This document shows, in pieces, positions 12,116 to 22,279 of a stretch of 64,000 nt of DNA. Origin of the DNA: Botryococcus braunii (Eukaryota > Chlorophyta > Trebouxiophyceae); NCBI GenBank assembly GCA_002005505.1, contig MVGU01001454.1, positions 50,146 to 114,145 on the forward strand, written 5' to 3'. How positions within the stretch are numbered: the first letter of the stretch is position 1; every line of letters starts with the position of its first letter. The notes under the pieces are model-generated. The model did no database searches, was not told the origin of the DNA, and was given only the letters and a program-made list of their open reading frames with translations. A program made the position numbers and the translations under genes.

Positions 12116-12356
12116 TGTAACAGGGGTTCAACGATCGGGTGAACCTCGTGACGCATAACGGCGTTACACGTGCAGTAGCGCACCGGTGGTGCTGCTGTGC
12201 GGGCAGAGATTGGACAAGATAGAGAGGTGTTAGGATAGTCTAGGCACCTAAAGGCTTGGGTTTAGAGTTATAGAGACCTTGGGCGAGAGGTGGAGCCCCA
12301 TTATGTAAGGTTCGTGGCAGTCGGGGTTTGGGACCTTTGCCGATCGGTCCGTGACA
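12116..12356 (+). repeat. 5' LTR of element B
   Basis: 241 bp, TGTAACAGGGG...GTGACA, no difference seen from 38715-38955. It shares its first nine bases, TGTAACAGG, with the LTR of A but is otherwise different. Confidence 0.93.
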
Positions 12357-12357
12357 G

Positions 12358-12370
12358 TGGTATCGGCGAG
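12358..12370 (+). promoter_or_regulatory. Primer-binding site of element B
   Basis: TGGTATCGGCGAG one base after the LTR; same core as in A and C. Confidence 0.8.
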
Positions 12371-12557
12371 AGGGGCTTAGGCCCCTTTCGTGAGCCGACT
12401 GAGTCTAGAAAGGTATATTTATTTATGTAATTTAATAGAAGAGGAATTTGCCGCTTGGGAGTTAGATTTAGCGAGGAGACGTCGTGAAGTCTCACAGGGC
12501 CCCCAACTCGACGATCCCTCTCGTTCCGTACAATCTGATGCCTCAATAACTTCAGAA

Positions 12558-12675
12558 ATGGCGCGGAGAGAACTTGATGATTTACGTGCGCAGCTGGATG
12601 AGTCCCGAGAGCGGGAAGACGCGCTCCAAACTCAGATCGACGAACTCCGTGCGGAACAAGAGGCACGACCCACTC
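12558..12675 (+). pseudogene. gag: gag of element B, 5' fragment
   Basis: ATG 12558 (MARRELDDLRAQLDESRERE), a charged coiled-coil-like N-terminus matching the start of gag in A (MARRQVEELQAAL). The open frame extends upstream without ATG to about 12390. Interrupted after codon 39 by the LTR of A; the frame resumes at 33000 once A and one copy of CACTC are removed, giving a gag of about 417 residues. Confidence 0.88.
12671..12675 (+). repeat. Target-site duplication of element A (left copy)
   Basis: CACTC, repeated at 32995-32999 directly after the 3' LTR of A. Confidence 0.9.
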
Positions 12676-12945
12676 TGTAACAGGAAAAGTCGCGTGTTAT
12701 AGGAAAATGACCGGACCACGAGGATTTGGACCTCCATAAAGGTCCCTTCGTGAGTTATGTTCCTCCACGCCAAGAAGTGGCTACTTCACGCGCCAAGGGA
12801 GTGACCCTTACTTGACAAGGCGCATTGGCGATGGAGACAGGGACACACTTAGAACAGGATAGAATAAGGCTTTGGCAGAGGAAGGACCGGGCCGGACTGG
12901 ACGGGTACTGAGGTGGAGCCCAAACAACTTGTAACCATTGTTTTC
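12676..12945 (+). repeat. 5' LTR of element A, first 270 bp
   Basis: Matches 32697-32966 base for base by eye. The remaining 22 bp lie at 26401-26422. 270 + 22 = 292 against 298 bp for the 3' LTR: the missing six bases are GCATCC. Confidence 0.93.
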
Positions 12946-14108
12946 TGCTGAAAGGATGCTTTTGGGCCATGGTGTGGGGTTTTTTTTGGGGGAGGGGGCG
13001 ATTTTTCGGGAGGGGGGCTGTTTAGGGGCGTGGGATTTGAAATGGCGAGGGGGCTGGGAGTCATATGTATTTCATGACGGTGGACTTTCGAGGGGCTGGT
13101 TCCGTCGGCGGACAGCTTTTCAGGGGGGTGGTTGCCTCTGTTGTCTTCGTACGCGGCGATGGGCTGGGGAGGTGCCTGTTTTTTGGCCCCGGAAGGGGTC
13201 GGGTGTCAGCTTCCTCGGAGGTGTGAACCGCGTGGAAGGCCTGAATGTGGATCGGTTCTGCATGCGGATCGGTTCTGGATGCGGTGGAGTGCTGATGAGG
13301 TTGTATTGTTCCTTGTGGGGTGCCTCGACTTAACTTTAGTGCATTCTCTTCGCGTCTGGGGTGGCGGTGACGAAGGCGGCGGCGGTTGCGGTTCGGAGTA
13401 GGTGCGTCTTCGGGGTTTCTCCGGTGCCTTTTGTCCTGATGTGGTTTGGTTGTGCCGTTGCATTGAGCAGCATGTTGCAGGAAGTCCAGGTTGATGGTAG
13501 CTAGATGGGTCGCGGTGGAGGGAGCGGGCGGGGGCAATCGGGGAGCCTGCCGGTGGGGTGTGTGGAGTGTATGGATGGCGATTGCATGTATAGTCCACGT
13601 CTGGCTGTTATAGCGTAGCAGAGGGTAGGAGTACGAGGATTGTGGGAGGGACGCAACCTAAGGAGTCTATCGAGGTCGGGGTTTTGGGCGCCGGGGGTCT
13701 GCCGCGGGGGTGTGTGCAGTGCATGTATGGACATTGCAAGTATGGTTATTGTGGTGTAGCAGAGGGGTAGAAGGTTGAGGAGTGGGTGTGGGGAAGGCTG
13801 GGTGGGTAAGTAGTTTGGCCCGTGGTTGGCAGGCTGTGCCGGCAGCCATTGCTTGCATGGACTGTGCACGTATGGCTGTTGTGGCACAGCAGGGGTTGGA
13901 AGGGTGAGGGATTTGGGTGGGGTGCACTTGTCAGAAGGGTCTTAGGTCAGGGGTTTGGCTCGTGTGAGGCCTTACTGCCAGTTGTGCGGGACGCAACGAA
14001 CTTGGAACGTTGGGGTTTGCTGGGTGGATAGTGGGAGATGGCTGTTGTTGGGCATATCTGCTGATCTGGGGGTCTGCAGGGGTTGTGCAGGTGCCATGTT
14101 GACAGTGA
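12946..14108 (+). other. Left non-coding end of the OTU-YR-PIF1 element
   Basis: G-rich DNA with T-run and G-run stretches at 12980-13030 and no convincing exon. About 13540-13990 holds three degenerate ~140-bp units sharing (A/T)TATGG(C/T)(T/G)(G/A)TTGT-like cores followed by (G/T)AGCAGGGG(T/G)TNGAAGG-like sequence. Open frames on both strands here lack splice context and differ between repeat units. Confidence 0.45.
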
Positions 14109-17100
14109 ATGCAGCGGCTGCAGTTTGTGGCAGCAACAAGTTCTGGTTGGAAGAGCAGGCACCAGCCAGCATCCACTTGGACAAGGGCCTGCGGATGGGG
14201 AGAAATTGTTGAAGGCTTAAAGGGGATAGACGCGGCAAGGGGGGCACAGGCGCAAGAAAGGGGGGGTGTGGCCTTATACGCCACACAAGAGGATTCGGCC
14301 TACCTGCAGGTACGTGGTTGGGGCATGCCAGTTTGTGCTGGCACAGTGCCGGTAGTGGATGTGGGTGATGGTGCTGACAGAGTAGGGTGGGGGGGGGGGG
14401 GCAGAACTATGGGGCCAGCGCTGAGGCCCTGCTGGAGGGTTTCGCGCGGGAGTGCGAGGCGGTGAAGCCTTCTGCGTCTGTGTTGGCGCAGTATGTCGCT
14501 TGCGACGTTGTGAGCGGTGCAGGGGATGGTGCGCCCCTGCGGTGGTGGCTTGCCGATATCTGGGTTTGGGTGTGGAGGGACGTTAGGGGGGGAGGGGGTG
14601 TGTGCATGGGCCTTGAACCTGTGTAGGATGGTGGCATTGCAGGGAATTGCGGGATGTATGGCATGTTGACAGGGATGGTTGTGGGTGGCGCGCTGCCTGT
14701 GCACTGGCAAGCTGCCATGGAGAGAGACGGTGCGAATATGCACGAGACACAGCGGCTGATGCGGAAGGAGATGCACATTTTTGGGAAGCAAAGGATACGT
14801 GGAGTCACCGACGTGTCGGAGGAATTTAAAAAGGTGAGAGGTAGTAGTCTTTGTCAAGTATGGGAGTGGCACACGCAAGTGGCAGATGCAGTTGAGGGGA
14901 CCTAACGCAGGTGTTCGGGCCAGGCGGTGGAGGCTCTGCGGGATTCAGAGACGGATATTGACATGTCAGCAGTGGCGGAGTTGGTAGCCTCGGCGCATCA
15001 GCTGACCATTGCTATTTTGCGGGTGATGGGCGGGAACGTGTTTGTGCAGATTTTCACGCCGGAAGACCCAGGTATGTGGAGGTGGCAAAGGGAGGCGTTG
15101 TTGATGGTACTGCAGGATCGCTGTGGAGGGCGGCATGGGGGTGGTGCGGTGAGGGGTTTGCGGTGGAAATTGGTGGCACTTGCAGGTGCAGGGGGCAGAA
15201 GGTTGGTGTGCTTGTGGCAGCAGCAAGAGTTGCAGCAGGGCCAGCGGGGGCACTTTGCGGGGGTGCGTGTCCGGGAAGACATGGATGTGGTGCAGCTCCA
15301 GAGGGCCACGGGGCGCGTGTGCCAGGATGTGCTTGAGATAAACTGCCGTGCAGTCCCCCGGCACTTGAGCATGATGGGCAAGGTTGACGGCGGGGAACCT
15401 ACAGGCGGCTTGCGTGTTTCACTGGTGCGTGGGCCTGGGAGGCAGGACCCCGAACGTGGGGGGCAGGCGTGCGCCTATGGAAGTGTGGGGCGGGGGGGGG
15501 GTGTGAGGGGGTGGTGGGTGCTGAGGGGGGGGGGGGCAAACGTGTGGGGGCGTGTGCCTGTGCGTGTGCGTGGGTTAGATTGTGTGCGTGTGCGTGGGCG
15601 TGTGCGTGTGGTAGCTTGTGCGTTTGTGTGTGTGTGCGTGTGTGCGTGTGTGTGCATGTGTGTGTGTGTGAGCGTGTGTGTGTGCGTGTGTGGGCGCTGG
15701 ACTAGGGGGGGGGCAGGTGGGGGTGGGCGTGCGGGTGTGTGCGTCTGCGTGGGCGTGTGCGTGTGTCAGATTGCGCGTTTGTGTGTGTGTGCGTGCGTGT
15801 GCGTGTGGGTGTGTGTGTGTGTGGACGGGCGTGAGCAGGTGCGCATGGGTGTGGGTGCGCGTGTGGGTGTGTGTGGGGGGGGGGGGGGAGGGGATCCTGA
15901 GTTTTGTGCATGCGGGGGTATTCACTGCTTGGGGTTACCGCTCGTGTGTTGCAAGCAGGCTCCTGCTCTGCTGCGGCCCGCCGTCTTGCCGCTGGCCTCA
16001 ACCAGTGCAGTTTCAACTGCTGGTGTCAGTACGGTACGTGGCCCTGGGAGGTGTCTTGGTAGCGTTCAGTAGGGTTTGCTAGGGTAGTTGTGGAGCAGGG
16101 TTACTGCGTGGTTTGGGGTGTAGGTGTGGGGGTGTCTTGTTTTGTACGTGTGGGTGGATTTGTAGGCTGGGGCTCGGGCCAGCATCCGTGGGATGGGCTG
16201 TTGTGGCGTGGCGGTCTTGGGAAGCAGCAGGGACTGCTGCGTGCTCTATCAACGTGCGCTTAGGCTGAGGCCTGTTGGTGGGTAGTGCAGGACGCCCCTG
16301 TCTCACCGCAGGCGGCTCGGCCGAGCCAGGCTCTGCCGAGCCCTGCCGTGAAGGCCTCAGAATGGGTGAGCGGGTCGCTGGTCGGGCAGGCGACGTACTT
16401 GGGAGGTGTCTTGGTAGCGTTCACTAGGGTTTGCTAGGGTAGTTGTGGAGCAGGGTTACTGCGTGGTTTGGGGTGTAGGTGTGGGGGTGTCTTGTTTTGT
16501 ACGTGTGGGTAGATTTGTAGGCGGGGGCTCGGGCCAGCATCCGTGGGATGGGCTGTTGTGGCGTGGCGGTTTGGGAAGCAGCAGGGACTGCTGCGTGCTC
16601 TATCAACGTGCGCTTAGGCTGAGGCCTGTTGGTGGGTAGTGCAGGACGCCCCTGTCTCACCGCAGGCGGCTCGGCCGAGCCAGGCTCTGCCGAGCCCTGT
16701 CGTGAAGGCCTCAGAATGGGTGAGCGGGTCGCTGGTCGGGCAGGCGACGTACTTGCAGGCAGCAAGCACTCCGCCGTTAACGCACGGGAGGAGCTCCTCA
16801 GGGGAAAGCAAGGGGCGCGGATTGCAAGCCTCCATCAGCAAGGAGGACGCTGCGGTGCTGCAAGAGGCACAAGGCATATTGAGGCGCCGCCTGGCAGCGA
16901 GAGCCTCCCCGACGTCTTCACCTTCGAAGCGAAGCTCGAAACCAAAGAGGAGCCGGTCTGTGCAGGATGGGTCGGGGAGCGCCGATGGATTCGAACCCGC
17001 GAAGCGGACGCGAAAGGGCAGTCGGGGGGCAGGCAGTTCGGGGTTCGAGTTGGAGCTGGGGAACAGGTTTGGGTGCCTGGACGATGCTGGAGGAGGCGAT

Positions 17101-18392
17101 GCGGATGCGGGTGTGCTGCGAGGATCAGGACTGGCAGGAGGTCCAGCAGGTGGGTCTGTGGTGTGAGGGTGTGACGTGTGAGGGTGTGGTGGTTGGTGCT
17201 TGTGAGGGTGTGGAAGGTGTTGCTGTACTGATTGGGGGGGGGGGGGGGGCTGCAGGTTCGTGGCAGGGATCCAGCCCGGGCGCCTCGGGGGGGGCACAGG
17301 CAGCGAGCGAGAGTACGGCGACAGATGGCTACACGCGGGAGGAGCAGGGCATAGCAAACTTCCTGCAGGCGCTGGAAGAGGAAGTGGCCCTGGAAGATGA
17401 GGGGGAGCGCAGCGAAGGTGCAGGTGAGGGGGAATGTGTTGGGAGTGGCGTTGAGGTGTTGTGCCGGGTGCAGCGCGCATGCATTGGGGGGCATGGGGAC
17501 TGATGTTGGGGAACTGGGCAGGCACAGGTGACGAATCCACGGGAGAGGAGGACGCGGAAGAACGGGCGGCGAAGAAGAGGACGGCGAAGCACGAGACGGA
17601 TGGTGCGTGGGTGTGGGCGTGCGCGTGTGTGTGCACGCGGAGTGCGGATGTGTGGGAGTGTAGAGGGGTGTGTGTGGTTGGCGTGCGCAGGAGCGTGCGC
17701 GGGTGCATGGGGGGGGGGGCGGGCAGGTGCGGGTGGGTGTGGGTGGGGGAGGGGGAGCGTGGATGGGGCGTGGATGGGGCTGTGTGCGCCTGCGGGCGTG
17801 GCGCGCTGTGCGGGGGGTTTGTGGGGGGGGGGGTGCGGGTGCCGGCGTGTGTCTCATGCGAAGGGGGGGGGGGGGGCCCGCCGTGTGGACACGGGTGTGA
17901 TCTGGCATGCATTGCTGCGGTTCCTGATTGGCTTGTGGGCAGAAGGCATTCAGGGGGGGGGGGGCGTGTGTTTGGCAGGCCTGTCGTCAGGGGTTTCGCC
18001 ACCGAAGAGCGGCACCAGACCTGGCGGGGCGCGCCACCCTCCAGCTCGGAGAGGCAAGGAGGCAGTGATTGATGCCTCAACAGGTGAGGGAGCCTTAGGT
18101 TTGGGCAGTTGTGGCTGTCCCCACACGAGGCACCTGCCACGGTCCTGGGCGTTTGAGGAGGAGTAGTGGGGCTGTGCAGGTGCGGCCTCCTCGGTTGTGG
18201 CATGTAAGGCTGGTGGGAAACTGGACGGGACGGTGTGTTGTGAGGACCCTGAGGCCAAGGCAGCCGTGATGCACGTTGTGAAAGGTAAGAGGTGTGTGGG
18301 AAGGGTGGGGGCTGTCTGTCTGCCTGTCCGTTTGGGGGGGGGGGGAGGGGAGGGTGTGTGGGTGTGTGGGCCTCTCTCTGGGTGTGCGTGTG

Positions 18393-18448
<56 letters not shown>

Positions 18449-18596
18449 TGCGTGTGTGTGTGTGTGTGGGCCTCTGTGTGTGTGGGGGTGTGTGCGTGCG
18501 TGCGTGTGGGTGTGTGTGTGTGTGTGGGTGGTTGTGTGTGCGTGTGTGTATGGGTTTGTGTGTGGGTGTGTGGGTGTGTGTGTGTGTGTGTGGGTT

Positions 18597-18695
<99 letters not shown>

Positions 18696-20680
18696 TACTG
18701 TGTGAGTGAGTGGATGGGCGGAGGGAGTAAGAGGGGTGGCGGGGGTGCTGCATGTCCGTGCTGCGGGTGCGTGTGGGCTTCAGCATGCCTGAATGGGAGC
18801 TGCTTGTCCGCATTTCCTGCTGCAGGGGCTCGGCACGGGTTCTCTGGTGTTTTCTGTTGGCTTGCGTTGACTGTGCCTATGGATTGGCAGGGTCGTCGGA
18901 GGGGCTAGTGTCGTCCACGCATGGCGGTAAGGCAGCGAATGTGGCTCCTGTCATAAGAAAGGCCACCAAGTCTGGGAGGAAGGCCGCAGGAGGTGAGGCG
19001 AACGGGGCTGCTGTGACGTATGGTAGGGTCGGAATGCGCGGGTGCACTCCAGCGAGTCTGTACTTTAGGAGTCTGGTAGTGCGCTTACGGGTGGAAGCGC
19101 AGGAGCTTGCTGAGTCCCAGATCCCGCAGGGGACTCTGTTGGCATTTATGGATTCACCCTTACTGGCCCTTTGCAACAATGTGCTGGCATCCACGACAGA
19201 AACCTCGAGCCTCAATCGTACGTATGCATGGGCGCATTTTTGCATGTGGAAGTATGGGATGGATGTCCCAGGCTTGCAAAAAACTCTGGAGGAATTCCCT
19301 CCTACAGCTCCCGAGTGGGAGGCCTTTAGGTTATGGACGAGGGCACGTACATCGTCGTATGATGCGTTTAGGACAAACTGGGGATACATTAATACGATAG
19401 GCACAGAGTATTGGGCCACTAAGCCTCGAGGAGAGATGCGTACAAGGGAACAATGCAGCCCGGTAGTGATGTATTCCGCCAGGCATAAGAAAGGCCTAGC
19501 AATGATAAGGAGGGCGTGGCCGGTGACACTGAGGGGGTGTGAGCCCATTACAATGGATGAGGCACGAAGCGGTCCACATTTTTGTGATGAAAGCAGTCTG
19601 ATTGGGGTGTTCCATGGCGCCGCATGGATGATGGGGGTGGTTTTGGGGGGGAAACGCTCGCGGACGCTTGTGGCAATGCGTGCCGGCGACGTTGTATTCA
19701 GGGTGGCCCGTCGTAGGGTGGGAGAAAGTCGGGGGAAGCAGCGTATAGTGGAGGTGGTAGTCAGGTTTAGAGAGGAGAAATATGACGACAAGTATGGGCC
19801 GCGAGCGCTGGTGGATAACCCACCCGACAATATGGCGGAAGAGGAAGTGAAGGAGTCGTTTGGGAACTGGGCATACAAGTTGTTTCAGGCTCGAGGGTTG
19901 TTTGATACTAAGCATCCCATGATGGAGGAGGCATTGGGCGCTACATTCCAGGTGAGAGACGAATGCAAGGAGTTTTACGTCTTCTGCCGAGTGACAGGGG
20001 TGGTTTGGGTTGATACCTTGCCACTCGTGACTGCGGATCTGAGCAGGTGGACAGGGCAGCTGTTGAGCCGTATGGGGAGCGAGAAGCGGGGGTTCAGTGC
20101 GCATAGGTCTGGGTATGTGACCCGGGCGGTGACAAAGAGAGTGATGGAGACTGGGGGGACCGAGATTCCAGAGTCATTTGTGGCTGCATTGACGCGGTCG
20201 GGCGGGTGGGAAGCATGCAGTGGGCAAAAAACCGTGATGAAGATATATTGTCGGCAAGTTCTGGACTTGCATATAAACACACACTCGTGGGGCCTGGGGA
20301 AGAATGGCACTGAGGATGTGTGGAAGGAAAGGTTGGCGGAGTATCTAAAGCCAGGGCGTTGGCCAGGTGTTGTGCCGCGCAACAGAGGGAGTGGTTGGAT
20401 TGAGAAGGTGCAGGAGGTGGGCCAAAGTGTTTGTGTGCGAGAGTTGCAAGAGCTGGTGAACGCAGCCGGCAGAAAAGCGGCCGCCACCGCTGTGGGGGAC
20501 ATGGAAATCATGCCGTTGCGGCGATATGTGGAAGACGGTAAAGCGGTTCGAAAGTTGAAGCGCAAATGCCCTGAGGCATTTGAAGATGTGGAGGCCTCGA
20601 TGGAACGCCTGCAGAAGGTGGTGATGACGCTTTTGGGCAGGAGGGTGCGAGGCAAAAGGCAGGGCAGGGCCACGGAGTGA
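14109..20680 (+). CDS. OTU-like protease / tyrosine recombinase fusion, 11-12 exons
   Basis: Proposed exons: 14109-14309, 14405-14528, 14643-14833, 14924-15071, 15186-15424, (16291-16365), 16645-17149, 17256-17423, 17528-17602, 17979-18083, 18180-18284, 18891-20680. All junctions are GT-AG and in frame, giving about 1216 residues (1241 with the optional exon). Order of domains: OTU-like cysteine protease (about residues 70-250), low-complexity linker with basic NLS-like [14 protein letters not shown], acidic/basic linker exons, C-terminal tyrosine recombinase (about 860-1080). The product would cut and rejoin DNA for the element; the protease may process the polyprotein or remove ubiquitin. 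The start at 14109 is the least certain point, and fusion versus two adjacent genes needs RNA. Introns are G/T-rich, up to 1.2 kb. Confidence 0.68.
14405..15424 (+). CDS. OTU-like cysteine protease exons
   Basis: Exons 14405-14528, 14643-14833, 14924-15071 and 15186-15424. The diagnostic OTU nucleophile motif appears only after splicing 14528 to 14643: ...GAGDG|NCGMYG, i.e. the family's DGNC box with Cys near residue 111. Downstream, [20 protein letters not shown] resembles the OTU helix-strand segment (typically E-x-A-L-A-x-x-L...I-x-V), and QRGHFAGVR supplies the expected catalytic His near 244, after a strand (LVCLW). Known OTU domains occur in some large transposons, including Helitron-type elements. 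Function (deubiquitination or self-processing) is inferred from family only. Confidence 0.62.
15425..16644 (+). other. Large intron of the OTU-YR gene with GT array
   Basis: Phase-0 intron starting GTGCGTGGG. Contains a (GTGTGC)n-type array at about 15545-15885, G runs, and most of a 355-bp tandem duplication that begins at 16046. Confidence 0.5.
16046..16755 (+). repeat. 355-bp tandem duplication carrying an exon start
   Basis: 16046-16400 and 16401-16755 are near-identical (one indel, a few substitutions). Each copy includes a 3' splice site (GTAGTGCAG) and the first 25 codons of the next coding exon, ending at GAATGG|GTGAGC. The upstream copy can thus act as a 75-nt phase-0 cassette exon (16291-16365); the downstream copy reads on into 16645-17149. 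Confidence 0.88.
16645..17149 (+). CDS. Linker exon with basic nuclear-localisation-like segment
   Basis: Part of the OTU-YR gene. 505 nt, open in one frame, with a Ser/Arg/Lys patch ([14 protein letters not shown]) at about 16915-16960 and a further basic patch ([11 protein letters not shown]). Splices in phase 1 to 17256. Such basic linkers suit nuclear import and DNA contact of a recombinase; no fold is recognised. Confidence 0.6.
17603..18890 (+). repeat. G/T-rich introns of the OTU-YR gene
   Basis: Introns 17603-17978, 18084-18179 and 18285-18890 hold GT microsatellite (densest at about 18380-18695, over 300 bp) and G runs at 17710, 17825, 17868 and 17952, separated by two short coding exons. 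Long Cys-Val or Thr-His frames across the array are artefacts. Confidence 0.8.
18891..20680 (+). CDS. Tyrosine recombinase catalytic exon
   Basis: Last exon of the OTU-YR gene, about 596 codons after the phase-1 acceptor TTGGCAG. The region before about 19570 is helical and could be the core-binding domain ([24 protein letters not shown]). Catalytic signatures: [18 protein letters not shown] aligns with the box I G-x-R-x-x-E-L-x-x-L-x-x-x-D of YRs, Arg near residue 876; [12 protein letters not shown] aligns with the HxxR-x-G-x-x-T box, retaining Arg (about 1025) but with Ser where His normally stands; GGW...VMKIYCRQ supplies the Trp and the nucleophile Tyr (about 1072). Order and spacing fit the Crypton/DIRS-type YR superfamily more than phage integrases. 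Alternative: a diverged, inactive YR. Confidence 0.7.
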
Positions 20681-20875
20681 TGGTGCGGCCCAGGATGGTG
20701 ATGGTGTCGATGTGCTGTTGTAGGGGTGGGGTTTAGTGCGGCAGCCGGGCAGAAGCAGCTGGTTTGTAAATGGCGCTGGTGATGAATTGAATTTGTGCCG
20801 TTGTTGTGCCTAGTTTTGCTAGGACTTGCAGTAGGAGGGTGCCCTGTTGAGGGAGTTGGAGTGTGAGTAGTTGCA
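20681..20875 (+). promoter_or_regulatory. Intergenic gap between the OTU-YR and helicase genes
   Basis: 195 bp between the stop TGA and the next ATG. It must hold the end of the first transcript and the start of the second if they are separate genes. No clear TATA or polyadenylation signal was seen. Confidence 0.3.
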
Positions 20876-22215
20876 ATGTGGGGTGGACTATGCGCAGGCG
20901 GATTGCATGGTGTCCGCCGCGTGATACGCAACGGCCAACAGAAATTCGTGGCACAGTGGGAGATTTATGTCGTAGATGCGCGCGGACAGACGGAAACGCG
21001 GAAACGTGTTGTGGACTTGGGGCCTGCGCGGGAGTCGGAGGCCGCTGCAGAGTTCGATGTCTTTAGATCGTGGCGCAGGTTGACGAAGAATAAAGTCCCG
21101 CTTGACGATCTGCCGTTCTGGGGCAAGTGTGGGAATGCGCAGCCCCCGGAGGGGTACACAGAGCATCTTGCCCATGGGAACAGCATTCTGGCATGGTTGT
21201 GTGGGAATGTGGTTCAGTATTGCAAGCGCACACAGGCGTTGATGATACCCGATCCGGAGGGCCGTCCTCAAGCACACATGTTCCGCCTGTTCGAGACGTG
21301 CGGGGCTGAAAATTCCGGAGGTTGGGAGTGGATCCGGTTGGTTGGGAAGGATGGCAGCGACGGTGTGGGGAGGGCTGCGGACTGCGTGGATCTAACCGCC
21401 ATGGAAGACGACGATGACATCATGGTGGACCGGTGCGCACCGATTGAGGTCCAGGTTGGGTGTGTGGTGGCGGCAGGTGGTGGTTATGAAGTGGAGAGGA
21501 AGGGTTGAAGTGGTTTGGATGGGTGTCAGGGCGGCCACGTGTGGGGGTTCACCGGGAAAGGGGCGTGCTGATCTGCCGTCCGTACCATGTGCTGTGGTGG
21601 AAGAGGGGGCCAAGCATCCGAGAGGGAAGCGGGCCGGCCGGACGCATATGCCCGTGTACCACAGGCTGCCTAAGCAGTACCCGACGGGCGGTTGTGGGGC
21701 GCCCACTGTGCTGCAGCTTTTCAGCAAGGAGCAGCAGCGGCAGGAAGCTTTGAGGTAAGGGGCTGTTACCTGCAGTATGGGGCAGGATGGTGTAATCAGT
21801 AGGGGTAGGAAGGGGGGGGGGTGGGGCTGGCTACGGCTGGGTAGGATGGTCCGGGCAGGGCGGCGGGCAGCAGGATTGCGGCGGGCAGTGTGAGTCGAAC
21901 CGAAGCATGGTGGCGTGCAGGCGGGAGGAATGTGCAAACGGGATGCGGCAAGAGGCGGGTGAGGCAGGGGCCGTGCCATGTGAGGCAAGGAACGACAAGG
22001 GACCGGAGGTGGTACGTGGCGGAGGCGAAGCAGATGTACGGGCGTCCACCATGCTGGCCGCTGAGGAAAGGTGTGGTGGCACTGGCAGGGGCCTGGAGCC
22101 GGGGGCAAGTGCGGGGTGGGGACTTGTGAGGGCGCTAGTTGTACGGCAGGCCAGGAGTTGGGCAAGGGGGGAGGGTGCGGGGGTATGTGCCTGGGTGGTT
22201 GCGCGCGCGTGCGCG

Positions 22216-22279
<64 letters not shown>

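Noticed and set aside
13061..13927. His/Pro/Thr-rich minus-strand ORFs in the left end of the new element
   Set aside because: Complement of G-rich DNA and of a degenerate minisatellite; frames vary between units.
16614..18203. 529-codon and 357-codon minus-strand ORFs opposite the OTU-YR exons
   Set aside because: Pro/His/Thr-rich antisense reading of GC-rich exons and GT-rich introns. The plus strand has consistent splice sites and phases, so these are shadows.
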